DNA from: a virus | Virus record (IMG/VR): IMGVR_UViG_3300032334_001259 | Location: 248,001 to 312,000 of that record | Strand: one strand, 5' to 3' | Length of the DNA stretch: 64,000 nucleotides | Shown here: one piece after another, positions 56,065-63,741 of the stretch | Numbering within the stretch: position 1 is the stretch's first letter | How the letters are laid out: the number at the start of each line of letters is the position of its first letter | Program-made: the position numbers and the translations under genes | Notes under the pieces: model-generated | What the model was told of the DNA's origin: nothing | What the model saw: only the letters and a program-made list of their open reading frames with translations | Database searches by the model: none

Positions 56065-58110
56065 TTACTTGGTGCTGGTTCTGTAAACAGTATCCCAACC
56101 AGCGCCTGGTGGGTTTGCAGCCATTTCTTCACAACGTTCAATCCACATATCATAATATCCATCCATTTGCCCGTCAAATTGACCTTTAATTTTTTTACAA
56201 ATTTCTATTGCACTTGTAAATCTTTGAGCACGATAGTCATCCATCATGTGTTTATGATTAGTTTTAGCAGCAAGATATGCAATTCTATCACTGCGTTGTT
56301 CTAATACTGTAAAGATATCAACACCTTCTTTTTTACCTTTAACCGCAATGCAGTCTAATTCAAGTGTAAAGTAATCATCTTTTACATATTCATTTGTCTT
56401 TGGTCCAATAACCATAGCAACATGATATGGTTTACTTTGCCCTTCTAAACGTGAAGCAAGATTAACGCCATCACCAAGACAAGTATAATCAAATCGCTGG
56501 CTACTACCCATGTTACCAACGACGACAGTAGCAGTGTTGATACCAAGTCCCATTCCAAAAGGTGGGACTCCCTCTTTGGCAACTTCTTCATTAAACGCAT
56601 TTAAACTTCCTAACATTTGTAGTGCTGTCTTTACAGCGTTCTTGGCATGATCTGCATCATCAAGTGGTGCGTTCCAAAATGCCATTTGTGCATCACCGAT
56701 ATATTTGTCAAGTGTGCCTTCATTCTCTAATATCTTAGCAGTCATCGCTGTCATATAGCGGTTCATTATTTTGGTAAGACCTTGAACGTCACTACCGTAA
56801 TGCTCAGAAATGCTAGTAAAACCCCTAACATCGGTAAATATAATTGATAACTCACGTGACTCTCCTCCCAATGCTAATAGTTCTGGATTCTTTTGAAGTT
56901 TTTCAACCATTGCAGGTGAAAGATAAGTTCCAAATTGTTTCTTTATTTGTTGCTTTTGTAAGAACTCACTGACGAACTTAACACCGTAGGCATGCAAAGC
57001 GACCAAGATGATTCCAGCAACAGGAGCGGTTGCGTCCCATAACTGTAAAGCGTGATTAAACTGATAGAAAGAAAAAGCAATACTGCCGCCGACCAATACA
57101 ATAACCGAACCAAGCCCAACATATACCCACCTCGTCAAGAATAATAATAACAGTCCACCAATTACGAGTGCAATAAGTTCTGCACCTTCTGCATAACTTG
57201 GACGTTCAATGTTAACCTTATTTGCCAACGTAGCAATAATCTTTGCTTGTATATCTTGTGGATATACTGCACCAACAGCAGTAGGAACAGGGTTTGCAAT
57301 ACCAGCAGCACTAACACCAACAATAACAATTGCGCCATCAAACTTTTCTGGCATATTTGTAACGCTTACTTGTTTGTGTTGTTGACTTAAATCAATCCAT
57401 ACACGACCTAAACTATCAGTTGTGAATATATTTTTACCAATACCAAGTTTATCAATTCCAAGTTCATTTAACTTAACTTTCATATTCTTTTCATTATAAA
57501 GAACACGAAGTGTTTCAAGACCGATTGTAGGATAAAGTTTACCACCACTGCCAACAAGCAGCGGAATACGACGATTAACACCATCTATTTCAGGAAATAC
57601 GTTTGTTGTTCCAACACCAATTGCACTATTTTCTAAATCTGGAATGTTGGCAATAACACCAGGATAATTGTAAATTCTATCAATAAAATTACTGTTGACA
57701 ATGGCGGCACCATTTGGGCGTGGTGTGTTCTTGCCTACGCTACTTGGAATATTACTTAAAATTACTGGATGATTTTTAAGAGTTTCAGCAAGTGCAGCGT
57801 CACCACCTTGGCGGTCTGCTTCTGGCATTAACACTGTCCAAACAACAATGCTTGCACCACGTGCATAAATGTCGTTAATTATATCCGCATATATCTGTCT
57901 ATTAAACGGCCATTGTCCATACTTGTTAAGTGCGGCTTCATCAATATTAACTGTATAAATTGGGTTTTCAGTTTGTGTTTTATTTGTGATAAGTTGGTCA
58001 AAGTATTTTAACTTGACGCTTTCAACAAATGTAGGTGATGAAACTTTTATGGCAACTACGATTGCCAATGTTATGAGTGCAGTCCATGGGCTTAATAGAA
58101 TTTTTTTCAT
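56065..58110 (-). CDS. CHASE2-domain adenylate/guanylate cyclase
   Basis: 681 residues from the ATG at 58110. Signal-anchor helix (about 5-22), periplasmic CHASE2 sensor domain (about 25-320), three further helices (about 320-400), then a class III cyclase. IIFTDVRGFTS and KYIGDAQMAFWN provide the two metal Asp residues and LGDGVNLASRLEG the transition-state Asn/Arg, so it looks active. The probable product is cAMP. FecR genes are frequent partners of CHASE2 cyclases in Proteobacteria, and one is at 62623. Late leaderless promoter. Confidence 0.85.
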   Translation of the reverse strand: MKKILLSPWTALITLAIVVAIKVSSPTFVESVKLKYFDQLITNKTQTENPIYTVNIDEAALNKYGQWPFNRQIYADIINDIYARGASIVVWTVLMPEADRQGGDAALAETLKNHPVILSNIPSSVGKNTPRPNGAAIVNSNFIDRIYNYPGVIANIPDLENSAIGVGTTNVFPEIDGVNRRIPLLVGSGGKLYPTIGLETLRVLYNEKNMKVKLNELGIDKLGIGKNIFTTDSLGRVWIDLSQQHKQVSVTNMPEKFDGAIVIVGVSAAGIANPVPTAVGAVYPQDIQAKIIATLANKVNIERPSYAEGAELIALVIGGLLLLFLTRWVYVGLGSVIVLVGGSIAFSFYQFNHALQLWDATAPVAGIILVALHAYGVKFVSEFLQKQQIKKQFGTYLSPAMVEKLQKNPELLALGGESRELSIIFTDVRGFTSISEHYGSDVQGLTKIMNRYMTAMTAKILENEGTLDKYIGDAQMAFWNAPLDDADHAKNAVKTALQMLGSLNAFNEEVAKEGVPPFGMGLGINTATVVVGNMGSSQRFDYTCLGDGVNLASRLEGQSKPYHVAMVIGPKTNEYVKDDYFTLELDCIAVKGKKEGVDIFTVLEQRSDRIAYLAAKTNHKHMMDDYRAQRFTSAIEICKKIKGQFDGQMDGYYDMWIERCEEMAANPPGAGWDTVYRTSTK

Positions 58111-58121
58111 GGTAATATTTA
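58111..58121 (-). promoter_or_regulatory. Late promoter abutting cyclase start
   Basis: TAAATA (58121-58116), TTACC, then the ATG at 58110. It lies directly behind the GHKL-gene terminator. Confidence 0.65.
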
Positions 58122-58126
58122 CCCAA

Positions 58127-58156
58127 GAAAAAACCCCGTAAATTTCTTTACGGGGT
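58127..58156 (-). terminator. Rho-independent terminator of GHKL gene
   Basis: A 10-bp stem ACCCCGTAAA / TTTACGGGGT (4-nt loop) followed by TTTTTT on the minus strand, about ten bases after the stop at 58166. It separates the GHKL gene from the cyclase gene. Confidence 0.92.
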
Positions 58157-58165
58157 CTTATTAAA

Positions 58166-60043
58166 TTAAAATTCAAAGACTTTTTCTAAATTATCAGAAA
58201 TTAAAATACCATCTTCAATTTCTTTAACTTTTACTTTAAGTTGCTTTGTGCAGTCAGTTAAATCATAAATTAAACTATCCGCATGAGTAGTAAGTGAAAC
58301 TGGGTGCAATGCCTTTTCAATTTCTTCTTGATCATACCCAATTCGTTTCTTTTTTGCCATTGAGTAAACCACCGCACGAGTAACTAACCATGCCATTTCA
58401 TTAGATGCAATTTCTTTTGCTGCATCTTTTATTTTTTCAAATATTTCTTCTTCTCTGGTTTGATATTCTGCAACTAGTTCTTCTACTGCCTTATCTACAA
58501 CTTCATACATGCAATTTACATAAATTGCCTGATCTTCAATATATTCTGCAGCACGATGTTCTAAACTTGTAGCACTTGCTTTTTCTAAATCATCTTCTGT
58601 TCTAATAAATTGAATTGCAGGCACTGTGGCGGCAATTTGAAAATTACTGCCTGGCACATATGGAATTTGTTTTGTTTTAGGACTTTTTACAGCGTTGAAA
58701 CTATTGCCAGCACCTTTTTTCTTACTAGGTGCCAAGAATCCTGTTTGCCCTTTATCTCTTGTTACGGTAACCATAAGTTCATCAAGTAATTGTTGTGCAC
58801 GTTTAGTAATATCTTCACTACTGACATTTGATGGTGCATATTCTCTAATTTTTTCTTTAAACCATTCAGGCATATTTTCACGAATTTCACGTGCATATTC
58901 TAACATTTGAATTTCAGTTTTTTCAGCATTTGGTTTTAATATTTTTTGACGATACTGATCTGGTTGTACATTGCTTTCGTCTGGCAACTCAACAAAAATG
59001 CGAAAATATCTAGCACTGTATAAAACACCTAATGCACCTGCAATCTTTTTCCATTTACTATCAGTTGCAACATCATAAATTTCATTTTTATAAACAAGAC
59101 CACTAAAGGAAGCAACAGTAGCATAACCTAATGCAGTAGTAGTTGGTTTATCTTGGTTAGCATATCCTGAAAAACCACTTGGACCATCATAAACATACCA
59201 AATTTTTATACCACTTCCATTTTTGTCATTAACAAATTCTTGAATAACCTTATCGGGTTTTGACATAGAAGTATGTGTAATATGTTCTAAAATTGTTAAG
59301 AATCGTATATTAAGATGTTTATGTTTTGAAAAACCAACTTCTAATCGCAAACTGACGGTATTTGGAATTCGGAAAAAACGACGATACATTTGATTGATTA
59401 ACCATGCACTAGGTTTCTGTTCTTCACCATCATAGGGACGTTCAACCGTATTTTGATTAGGATTATTACCACAAAGCACAATTGCTGTCCAATCTTCATT
59501 GGTATCCCATGGTATTGTTGCAAGTCCAGTAATATCCCAAACATCCTTATACCCAGTTGGACTTTCACCATCTGTTTCTACAAAATCATAACGGCAATAA
59601 TTTGCTTGTCCTTTGCTATTAATTTCTTTTCGTAAAAGTGAAATGGAAACTTTCTTATTCTTACATGAAATCCAAATCATTCCTTCTTGATTTACACCCA
59701 TTGCTGTAACTTTTGCGCCGATACCAAAATTTTGATCAAGGCGTTGAATTTTGTTGAGTGATGATGATAAATTAGTAACTTCTCGCAATTCTTTGGCAGA
59801 CATACCAGTGCCATTATTCCAGAAAGTAAGTTTTTTTATATTAAAACCAAAATCACCAAAAACATTTTCGTTAAATCCAAAAACAGAAGGATCAGTTTCT
59901 AGTATTTGAATTTTTGGTTCTTTTGCTGTGATAGATGCTTCAATGGAATTTTGAATTAATTCTCGTATCATCATTTCACTTGGGGCTTGTTCAATTGTAC
60001 GAGTAATAAGATAAGACGTATTTGTAACGTTTAATGCAGTCAT
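58166..60043 (-). CDS. GHKL-type ATPase (MORC/Hsp90-like fold)
   Basis: 625 residues. The Bergerat ATP site is clear: IRELIQNSIEAS (N-box), FWNNGTGMS (G1) and QNFGIGAKVTA (G2), all within the first 120 residues. The C-terminal half is helical with Lys-rich stretches. Phage GHKL ATPases include T4 rIIA, but I see no rIIA similarity beyond the fold. An AAGGAAAA ribosome site sets the start. Function unknown; membrane or chromatin remodelling is speculation. Confidence 0.78.
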   Translation of the reverse strand: MTALNVTNTSYLITRTIEQAPSEMMIRELIQNSIEASITAKEPKIQILETDPSVFGFNENVFGDFGFNIKKLTFWNNGTGMSAKELREVTNLSSSLNKIQRLDQNFGIGAKVTAMGVNQEGMIWISCKNKKVSISLLRKEINSKGQANYCRYDFVETDGESPTGYKDVWDITGLATIPWDTNEDWTAIVLCGNNPNQNTVERPYDGEEQKPSAWLINQMYRRFFRIPNTVSLRLEVGFSKHKHLNIRFLTILEHITHTSMSKPDKVIQEFVNDKNGSGIKIWYVYDGPSGFSGYANQDKPTTTALGYATVASFSGLVYKNEIYDVATDSKWKKIAGALGVLYSARYFRIFVELPDESNVQPDQYRQKILKPNAEKTEIQMLEYAREIRENMPEWFKEKIREYAPSNVSSEDITKRAQQLLDELMVTVTRDKGQTGFLAPSKKKGAGNSFNAVKSPKTKQIPYVPGSNFQIAATVPAIQFIRTEDDLEKASATSLEHRAAEYIEDQAIYVNCMYEVVDKAVEELVAEYQTREEEIFEKIKDAAKEIASNEMAWLVTRAVVYSMAKKKRIGYDQEEIEKALHPVSLTTHADSLIYDLTDCTKQLKVKVKEIEDGILISDNLEKVFEF

Positions 60044-60159
60044 AATGTTTTCCTTTTATAAGTTCTTAAAACTAACCAACTATGTGGTAACTATGTTTTA
60101 GGTAATAATACTTATTATACACACTCTGCATAAAAAAATAAAATTAATTTTTTTAAAAA

Positions 60160-60291
60160 AGTGCGGGTAGGATTTATACCTACAATTTGATGGTATTAAC
60201 AAGCTACAGATTTAACAGACCCTTGCTTTCTAGTTCCTTTATTTCCATCATGCCGATACTCCAATACGTGTCCTGCCCACGCCGCCGCACT
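60160..60291 (-). ncRNA. Novel 132-nt tRNA-shaped RNA candidate
   Basis: There is no gene between 60044 and 60322. A host-like promoter places +1 at about 60291, exactly where a 7-bp closing stem AGTGCGG / CCGCACT begins; the 3' strand is followed by TTTTT. Inside are a D-arm-like hairpin (CGTG, loop GGCAGGA, CACG), a TGATGG/CCATCA helix, a tRNA-like CTGTTAA loop, and a T-arm with stem GTAGG/CCTAC and a 7-base loop TATAAAT directly before the acceptor-like strand. It lacks CCA and is 55 nt longer than a tRNA. It may be a tRNA decoy, a tmRNA-like remnant or a new RNA. Confidence 0.6.
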
Positions 60292-60297
60292 TATCTC

Positions 60298-60326
60298 TTT
60301 ATATATTATTGTATTAGTGCTGTCAA
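60298..60326 (-). promoter_or_regulatory. Host-like promoter of the ncRNA
   Basis: TTGACA (60326-60321), a 17-nt spacer, TATAAA (60303-60298). The predicted start at about 60291 coincides with the closing stem of the RNA. Confidence 0.75.
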
Positions 60327-61324
60327 TGTATTTGTTGTAAGTTTTTTAAAAAACTATTTGTGCATTTTTCCCAAGTATAATCTTTGCTTATTTTATGTAC
60401 ATTTTTGCGATTACAGTCTAGTGCATATTCAATGGCAATTTGTAAATTGTCATCCATAGCACCATTTACACCATTTATTATAATATCAGTTGGACCTGTA
60501 ACTGGATATGCTGCAATTGGTGTTCCACATGCCATTGCTTCTAACATTACCACACCAAAGGTATCAGTCTTACTTGGAAATACAAATACATCTGAGTTAG
60601 CATAATATTCAGCAAGTGCATCACCATGTTTATAACCTGTAAAAATTACGTCGTTATATTTCTTTTTTAATTCTGCCAAGTATGGACCATCACCAACTAA
60701 TATTTTTGTTCCGTCAGTTTTTAGACTGCAAAAATCATCTAAACCTTTTTCTATGCTTGCACGACTTACGCAAAGTAATATAGGTTTAGTTGCTTGATTT
60801 GACTTACGTTTTTTGGGATTAAATATTTTAGTATCAACTCCACGATTCCATACAGCAAGACGTTCAAATCCACGTCCTTGTAATTCTTGTCGCATAGTTT
60901 CATTTGTAACTAAAACCCGTGTGCTAAACTTATGAAACCAACGAATAAACCAATAACCCCAATCTACGGGTATATTAAAATATTTGTTAAAGTATTCTGG
61001 AAATTTTGTATGATAACTTGTGTTATGTGGAATACTGCGCTTATCTACTTTGCAATACCAACGTGCGGCAAATCCTAATGGACCCTCTGTAGCAATATGA
61101 ATAGCATCTGGCTTAAACGATTCAATCATGGGACCAACACGCCAAATATTAAGTGTAAGTTTTATTTCTGGATAACCTGGCGCTGGCACAGTCTTAAATT
61201 GACTAGGTTCAATAACCTGAACTATATGTCCAAGTCGTTCTAACTCTGCAACAGTGTTTATAAGAGTTGTAACAACACCATTTACACTTGGTGCGTATGT
61301 ATCAGTTACCAGTGAGATTCGCAT
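60323..61324 (-). CDS. agt: GT4 glycosyltransferase, Agt-like glycolipid synthase
   Basis: 333 residues, GT-B fold. N-terminal LVTDTYAPSVNGVVTTLINT and DAIHIATEGPLGFAARWYC, then SYHTKFPEYF, and a donor-site FPSKTDTFGVVMLEAMACGTPIAAYPV with the GT4 Glu pair. This closely follows the Agt glycosyltransferases that, with PlcP, convert phospholipid-derived diacylglycerol into glyco-lipids in phosphate-starved Alphaproteobacteria. Late leaderless promoter inside the end of the plcP-like gene, so the pair is one unit. Confidence 0.8.
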   Translation of the reverse strand: MRISLVTDTYAPSVNGVVTTLINTVAELERLGHIVQVIEPSQFKTVPAPGYPEIKLTLNIWRVGPMIESFKPDAIHIATEGPLGFAARWYCKVDKRSIPHNTSYHTKFPEYFNKYFNIPVDWGYWFIRWFHKFSTRVLVTNETMRQELQGRGFERLAVWNRGVDTKIFNPKKRKSNQATKPILLCVSRASIEKGLDDFCSLKTDGTKILVGDGPYLAELKKKYNDVIFTGYKHGDALAEYYANSDVFVFPSKTDTFGVVMLEAMACGTPIAAYPVTGPTDIIINGVNGAMDDNLQIAIEYALDCNRKNVHKISKDYTWEKCTNSFLKNLQQIH

Positions 61325-62051
61325 TTTTATATTTAATTATAAACCAATGACCATTATAATCTTCAACTAATGCTGTGCAACTTTCAACCCAATCACCGCA
61401 ATTCATATATTTTATATCACCTATTTCACGTATATTTGCGTGATGTATATGTCCGCATATAATTCCATTTGCACCACGTGTTCTCGCAAAACTAGCAAGA
61501 TTATCTTCAAAATCACCAATAAAGTTTACTGCCTTTTTAACTTTATATTTTGCCCAAGCACTTAAACTCCAATATGGTAACTTAAATAAATTTCTAATTC
61601 TTGCTATAACAACATTTAATGCAATTGTTAAATCATATGCCCAACTACCAATATGACTTAACCATTTCATATTTTTAATAACAACATCAAACTGGTCTCC
61701 ATGCATAACAATATATTTTTTACCATCTAAGCTGGCATGTGTAATATTATCCACGAGACAAATATTACCAAAGCTATACTCTCCAAATGTTCGTAAAAAT
61801 TCATCGTGATTTCCTGGCAAATAATAGACTTGAACGCCTTTTCTTGCCAAACGCATAAGTTTTTGGATTACATCATTATGATGTTGCGGCCAGTAAAAAC
61901 TTTTAGCCATTGCCCAACCATCAATTATGTCACCAACAAGATACAGACGTTCACACTCAAAAGTTTTAATAAATTCAAGCAAATCATTTGCTTGACTCAT
62001 ACGAGTGCCTAAATGCACATCGCTTATAAAGACACTACGATAATAATTCAT
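61302..62051 (-). CDS. plcP: PlcP-like metallophosphoesterase (phospholipase C)
   Basis: 249 residues. Calcineurin-like motifs: SDVHLGT (Asp11, His13), VGDIIDGW (Asp41), LPGNHDE (Asn81, His82), VMHGDQFD and CGHIHH (His201, His203). Family-specific stretches FYWPQHHNDVIQK, YWSLSAWAK and MNCGDWVESCTA match PlcP (often labelled UDP-2,3-diacylglucosamine hydrolase), which cuts the head group from phosphatidylglycerol and phosphatidylethanolamine. Overlaps the agt gene by 23 nt. Confidence 0.82.
   Translation of the reverse strand: MNYYRSVFISDVHLGTRMSQANDLLEFIKTFECERLYLVGDIIDGWAMAKSFYWPQHHNDVIQKLMRLARKGVQVYYLPGNHDEFLRTFGEYSFGNICLVDNITHASLDGKKYIVMHGDQFDVVIKNMKWLSHIGSWAYDLTIALNVVIARIRNLFKLPYWSLSAWAKYKVKKAVNFIGDFEDNLASFARTRGANGIICGHIHHANIREIGDIKYMNCGDWVESCTALVEDYNGHWFIIKYKNANLTGN
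61330..61335 (-). promoter_or_regulatory. Late promoter abutting Agt start
   Basis: TAAATA (61335-61330), TAAAA, then the ATG at 61324; within the last codons of plcP. Confidence 0.5.
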
Positions 62052-62057
62052 ATAAAA

Positions 62058-62063
62058 TATTTA
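62058..62063 (-). promoter_or_regulatory. Late promoter abutting PlcP start
   Basis: GGTAAATA box, TTTTAT, then the ATG at 62051; no ribosome site. Confidence 0.55.
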
Positions 62064-62095
62064 CCTGACCATTTATGTAAGTTTTATGATGCTTT

Positions 62096-62626
62096 TTAGT
62101 GTTTAGTATAAGAATAACCACTACAAGGAGGAGTTAAACATTGTATATTCATATTGCTACTATCTGGTGTATTAAGGTTATCTTGCACAACAGTTGCACC
62201 AATATCACTACCACTCAAATTAAGAACAAAACTTTTATTAGCATCGCCAGTTTGGGTAATACTTGCATTATTATTGTTGTTTTGTGTTGTAGCATCCAAA
62301 TTAATGGCGGCAGTATGATTACCGCTACCATTTTGTAAAATAGTAAGTGTGTTGTTATTGTTATTTGAAGCATTTGTATTAGTATTGTAAGTCCCATCAT
62401 AATTTTTTCCTACTGGTGGTGTTCCAATAAAAGCAAGATGATCTCCGCTTCCTTCTTGAACTATTGTATGATTATTACTATCGCCTTTGTTTAGTAGAAT
62501 TGCTTCACTATTTCCACTTGAACTTTGGTCTAGGTAAAAAATATTTCCATTTCCAACTTGATCAATATAAACACTGCCTGCGTAACAAGGTGTGGTAATC
62601 ATTAGTAAGAATAATAATTTTTTCAT
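62096..62626 (-). CDS. Curlin-like repeat protein, secreted
   Basis: 176 residues. Signal peptide (KKLLFLLMITTPCYA), then QVGNGNIFYLDQ, QEGSGDHLAF, QNGSGNHTAAINL and QTGDANKSFVLNL repeats, the Q-x-G-x-x-N pattern of CsgA/CsgB curli subunits. A C-terminal Cys pair (CLTPPC) is unusual for curlins. It probably forms beta-helix or amyloid-type fibres outside the cell or particle. Its ATG overlaps the FecR stop. Confidence 0.75.
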   Translation of the reverse strand: MKKLLFLLMITTPCYAGSVYIDQVGNGNIFYLDQSSSGNSEAILLNKGDSNNHTIVQEGSGDHLAFIGTPPVGKNYDGTYNTNTNASNNNNNTLTILQNGSGNHTAAINLDATTQNNNNNASITQTGDANKSFVLNLSGSDIGATVVQDNLNTPDSSNMNIQCLTPPCSGYSYTKH

Positions 62627-63741
62627 TGTGATTGTGCAATCCTTATCAAGCTACCGCCAGCATGTTGAACATTTTGAATAAGTGTAGTTCCATCTTGTGT
62701 TAATTGTATAGTTGTTGCACTATCCTTATCAACTCCAATTTGGCTAAAACTATTTGCGCCAACACGATATAGCACAACGGTTTGGTCTTGTTTATAATAT
62801 AATAAACCAGCAGCTTTATTAGGTTTATAATTTGGCAACATTTGATTTTCACCACCCAACATACTTTCAAGTAGTGCAGCATTTAGCAAGTCAAGTTGAT
62901 TTACCAATAATACAGAATCAAGTTGGTTAATATCAAGTTTGTTGAATCCCATAAGATAATTCATATCAAGTTCATCAAACTTTAGAAAATCTTTATCAAG
63001 AAAATTAATATCAAGTGCAGTTTTTTGTGTTGTTTCATTTTCTGCTGATTTCTTTGGTGGGGTTAAAATTAACATATTATTAATTTGTTCTTGATTTAAC
63101 ACAAGTATAACGGGTTTAGTTGGATTCTGTTCTTTTGCACTTGTAGTTGTTGCTTGAAATGGTTTATCAAGATGAACTGTACCCATATCAGTAGTGACAT
63201 CAATCTTTCCAGTAACACAATCTTTTTCAATATTTTTGTAACCTACAGGACAGCTTGGCAACAGAACTACAAGACTGCGACCTAATTCATCAACTGTCAT
63301 ACTAAAGTCAGTTCCACGAACACCAATGACAGCAGTTGGTGTTTCAATTTTAACTTGCTGTGGATTTTCTTTTGCTATTTGTCCACTGGCATAGGTTGCA
63401 GTTCCAATAGCAACTTTAATACCAAGTTTGCTTGCACTTGCATTATTTGGATCATATACAAAGTCATCAATTACAAGTTTACTTTGTTCAGTGATTTGCA
63501 CTTTGGTATCATCTTCGAAAGTAATACCTACACGTGCACGAGCGGTGACAACGGCATCATTCATTTCAACGCCGCTGTTCACCGCACTTGGTATACTTTC
63601 TTTATCTCGTTGAATTTCAGTTGGTCCAGTTTGTTCAGTTACTTTACCAACAGCCGCCCAACAATCAGTTACTGCTGTTAACAGTAATACTGTTGTTAGA
63701 ACCGTTGCTCTTGATATCAACTTTACTATCGATTGTGCCAC
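62623..63741 (-). CDS. FecR-domain secreted protein
   Basis: 372 residues from a GTG start (GGAG upstream), overlapping the previous gene by 77 nt. Signal peptide (about 10-29), FecR domain (about 32-130, ending ETPTAVIGVRGTDFSM), then a Leu/Asp-rich low-complexity stretch (LDINFLDKDFLKFDELDMNYLMG) that may be a beta-solenoid. FecR domains occur next to CHASE2 cyclases and surface-adhesion systems; FecR-type proteins sense or anchor periplasmic partners. Confidence 0.78.
   Translation of the reverse strand: MAQSIVKLISRATVLTTVLLLTAVTDCWAAVGKVTEQTGPTEIQRDKESIPSAVNSGVEMNDAVVTARARVGITFEDDTKVQITEQSKLVIDDFVYDPNNASASKLGIKVAIGTATYASGQIAKENPQQVKIETPTAVIGVRGTDFSMTVDELGRSLVVLLPSCPVGYKNIEKDCVTGKIDVTTDMGTVHLDKPFQATTTSAKEQNPTKPVILVLNQEQINNMLILTPPKKSAENETTQKTALDINFLDKDFLKFDELDMNYLMGFNKLDINQLDSVLLVNQLDLLNAALLESMLGGENQMLPNYKPNKAAGLLYYKQDQTVVLYRVGANSFSQIGVDKDSATTIQLTQDGTTLIQNVQHAGGSLIRIAQSQ

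Noticed and set aside
58166-60043. T4 rIIA homologue
   Set aside because: Only the ATP-binding fold is shared; the rest of the sequence shows no rIIA features that I recognise.
60160-60291. Ordinary tmRNA or spliced tRNA
   Set aside because: Too short for tmRNA and without a tag reading frame; no CCA; I could not fold a standard cloverleaf by removing a single insert. Kept as an orphan ncRNA instead.
61302-62051. LpxH (lipid A biosynthesis)
   Set aside because: Common automatic label for this family, but the YWPQHHND and CGDWVESCTA segments and the adjacent Agt-like glycosyltransferase fit PlcP better.
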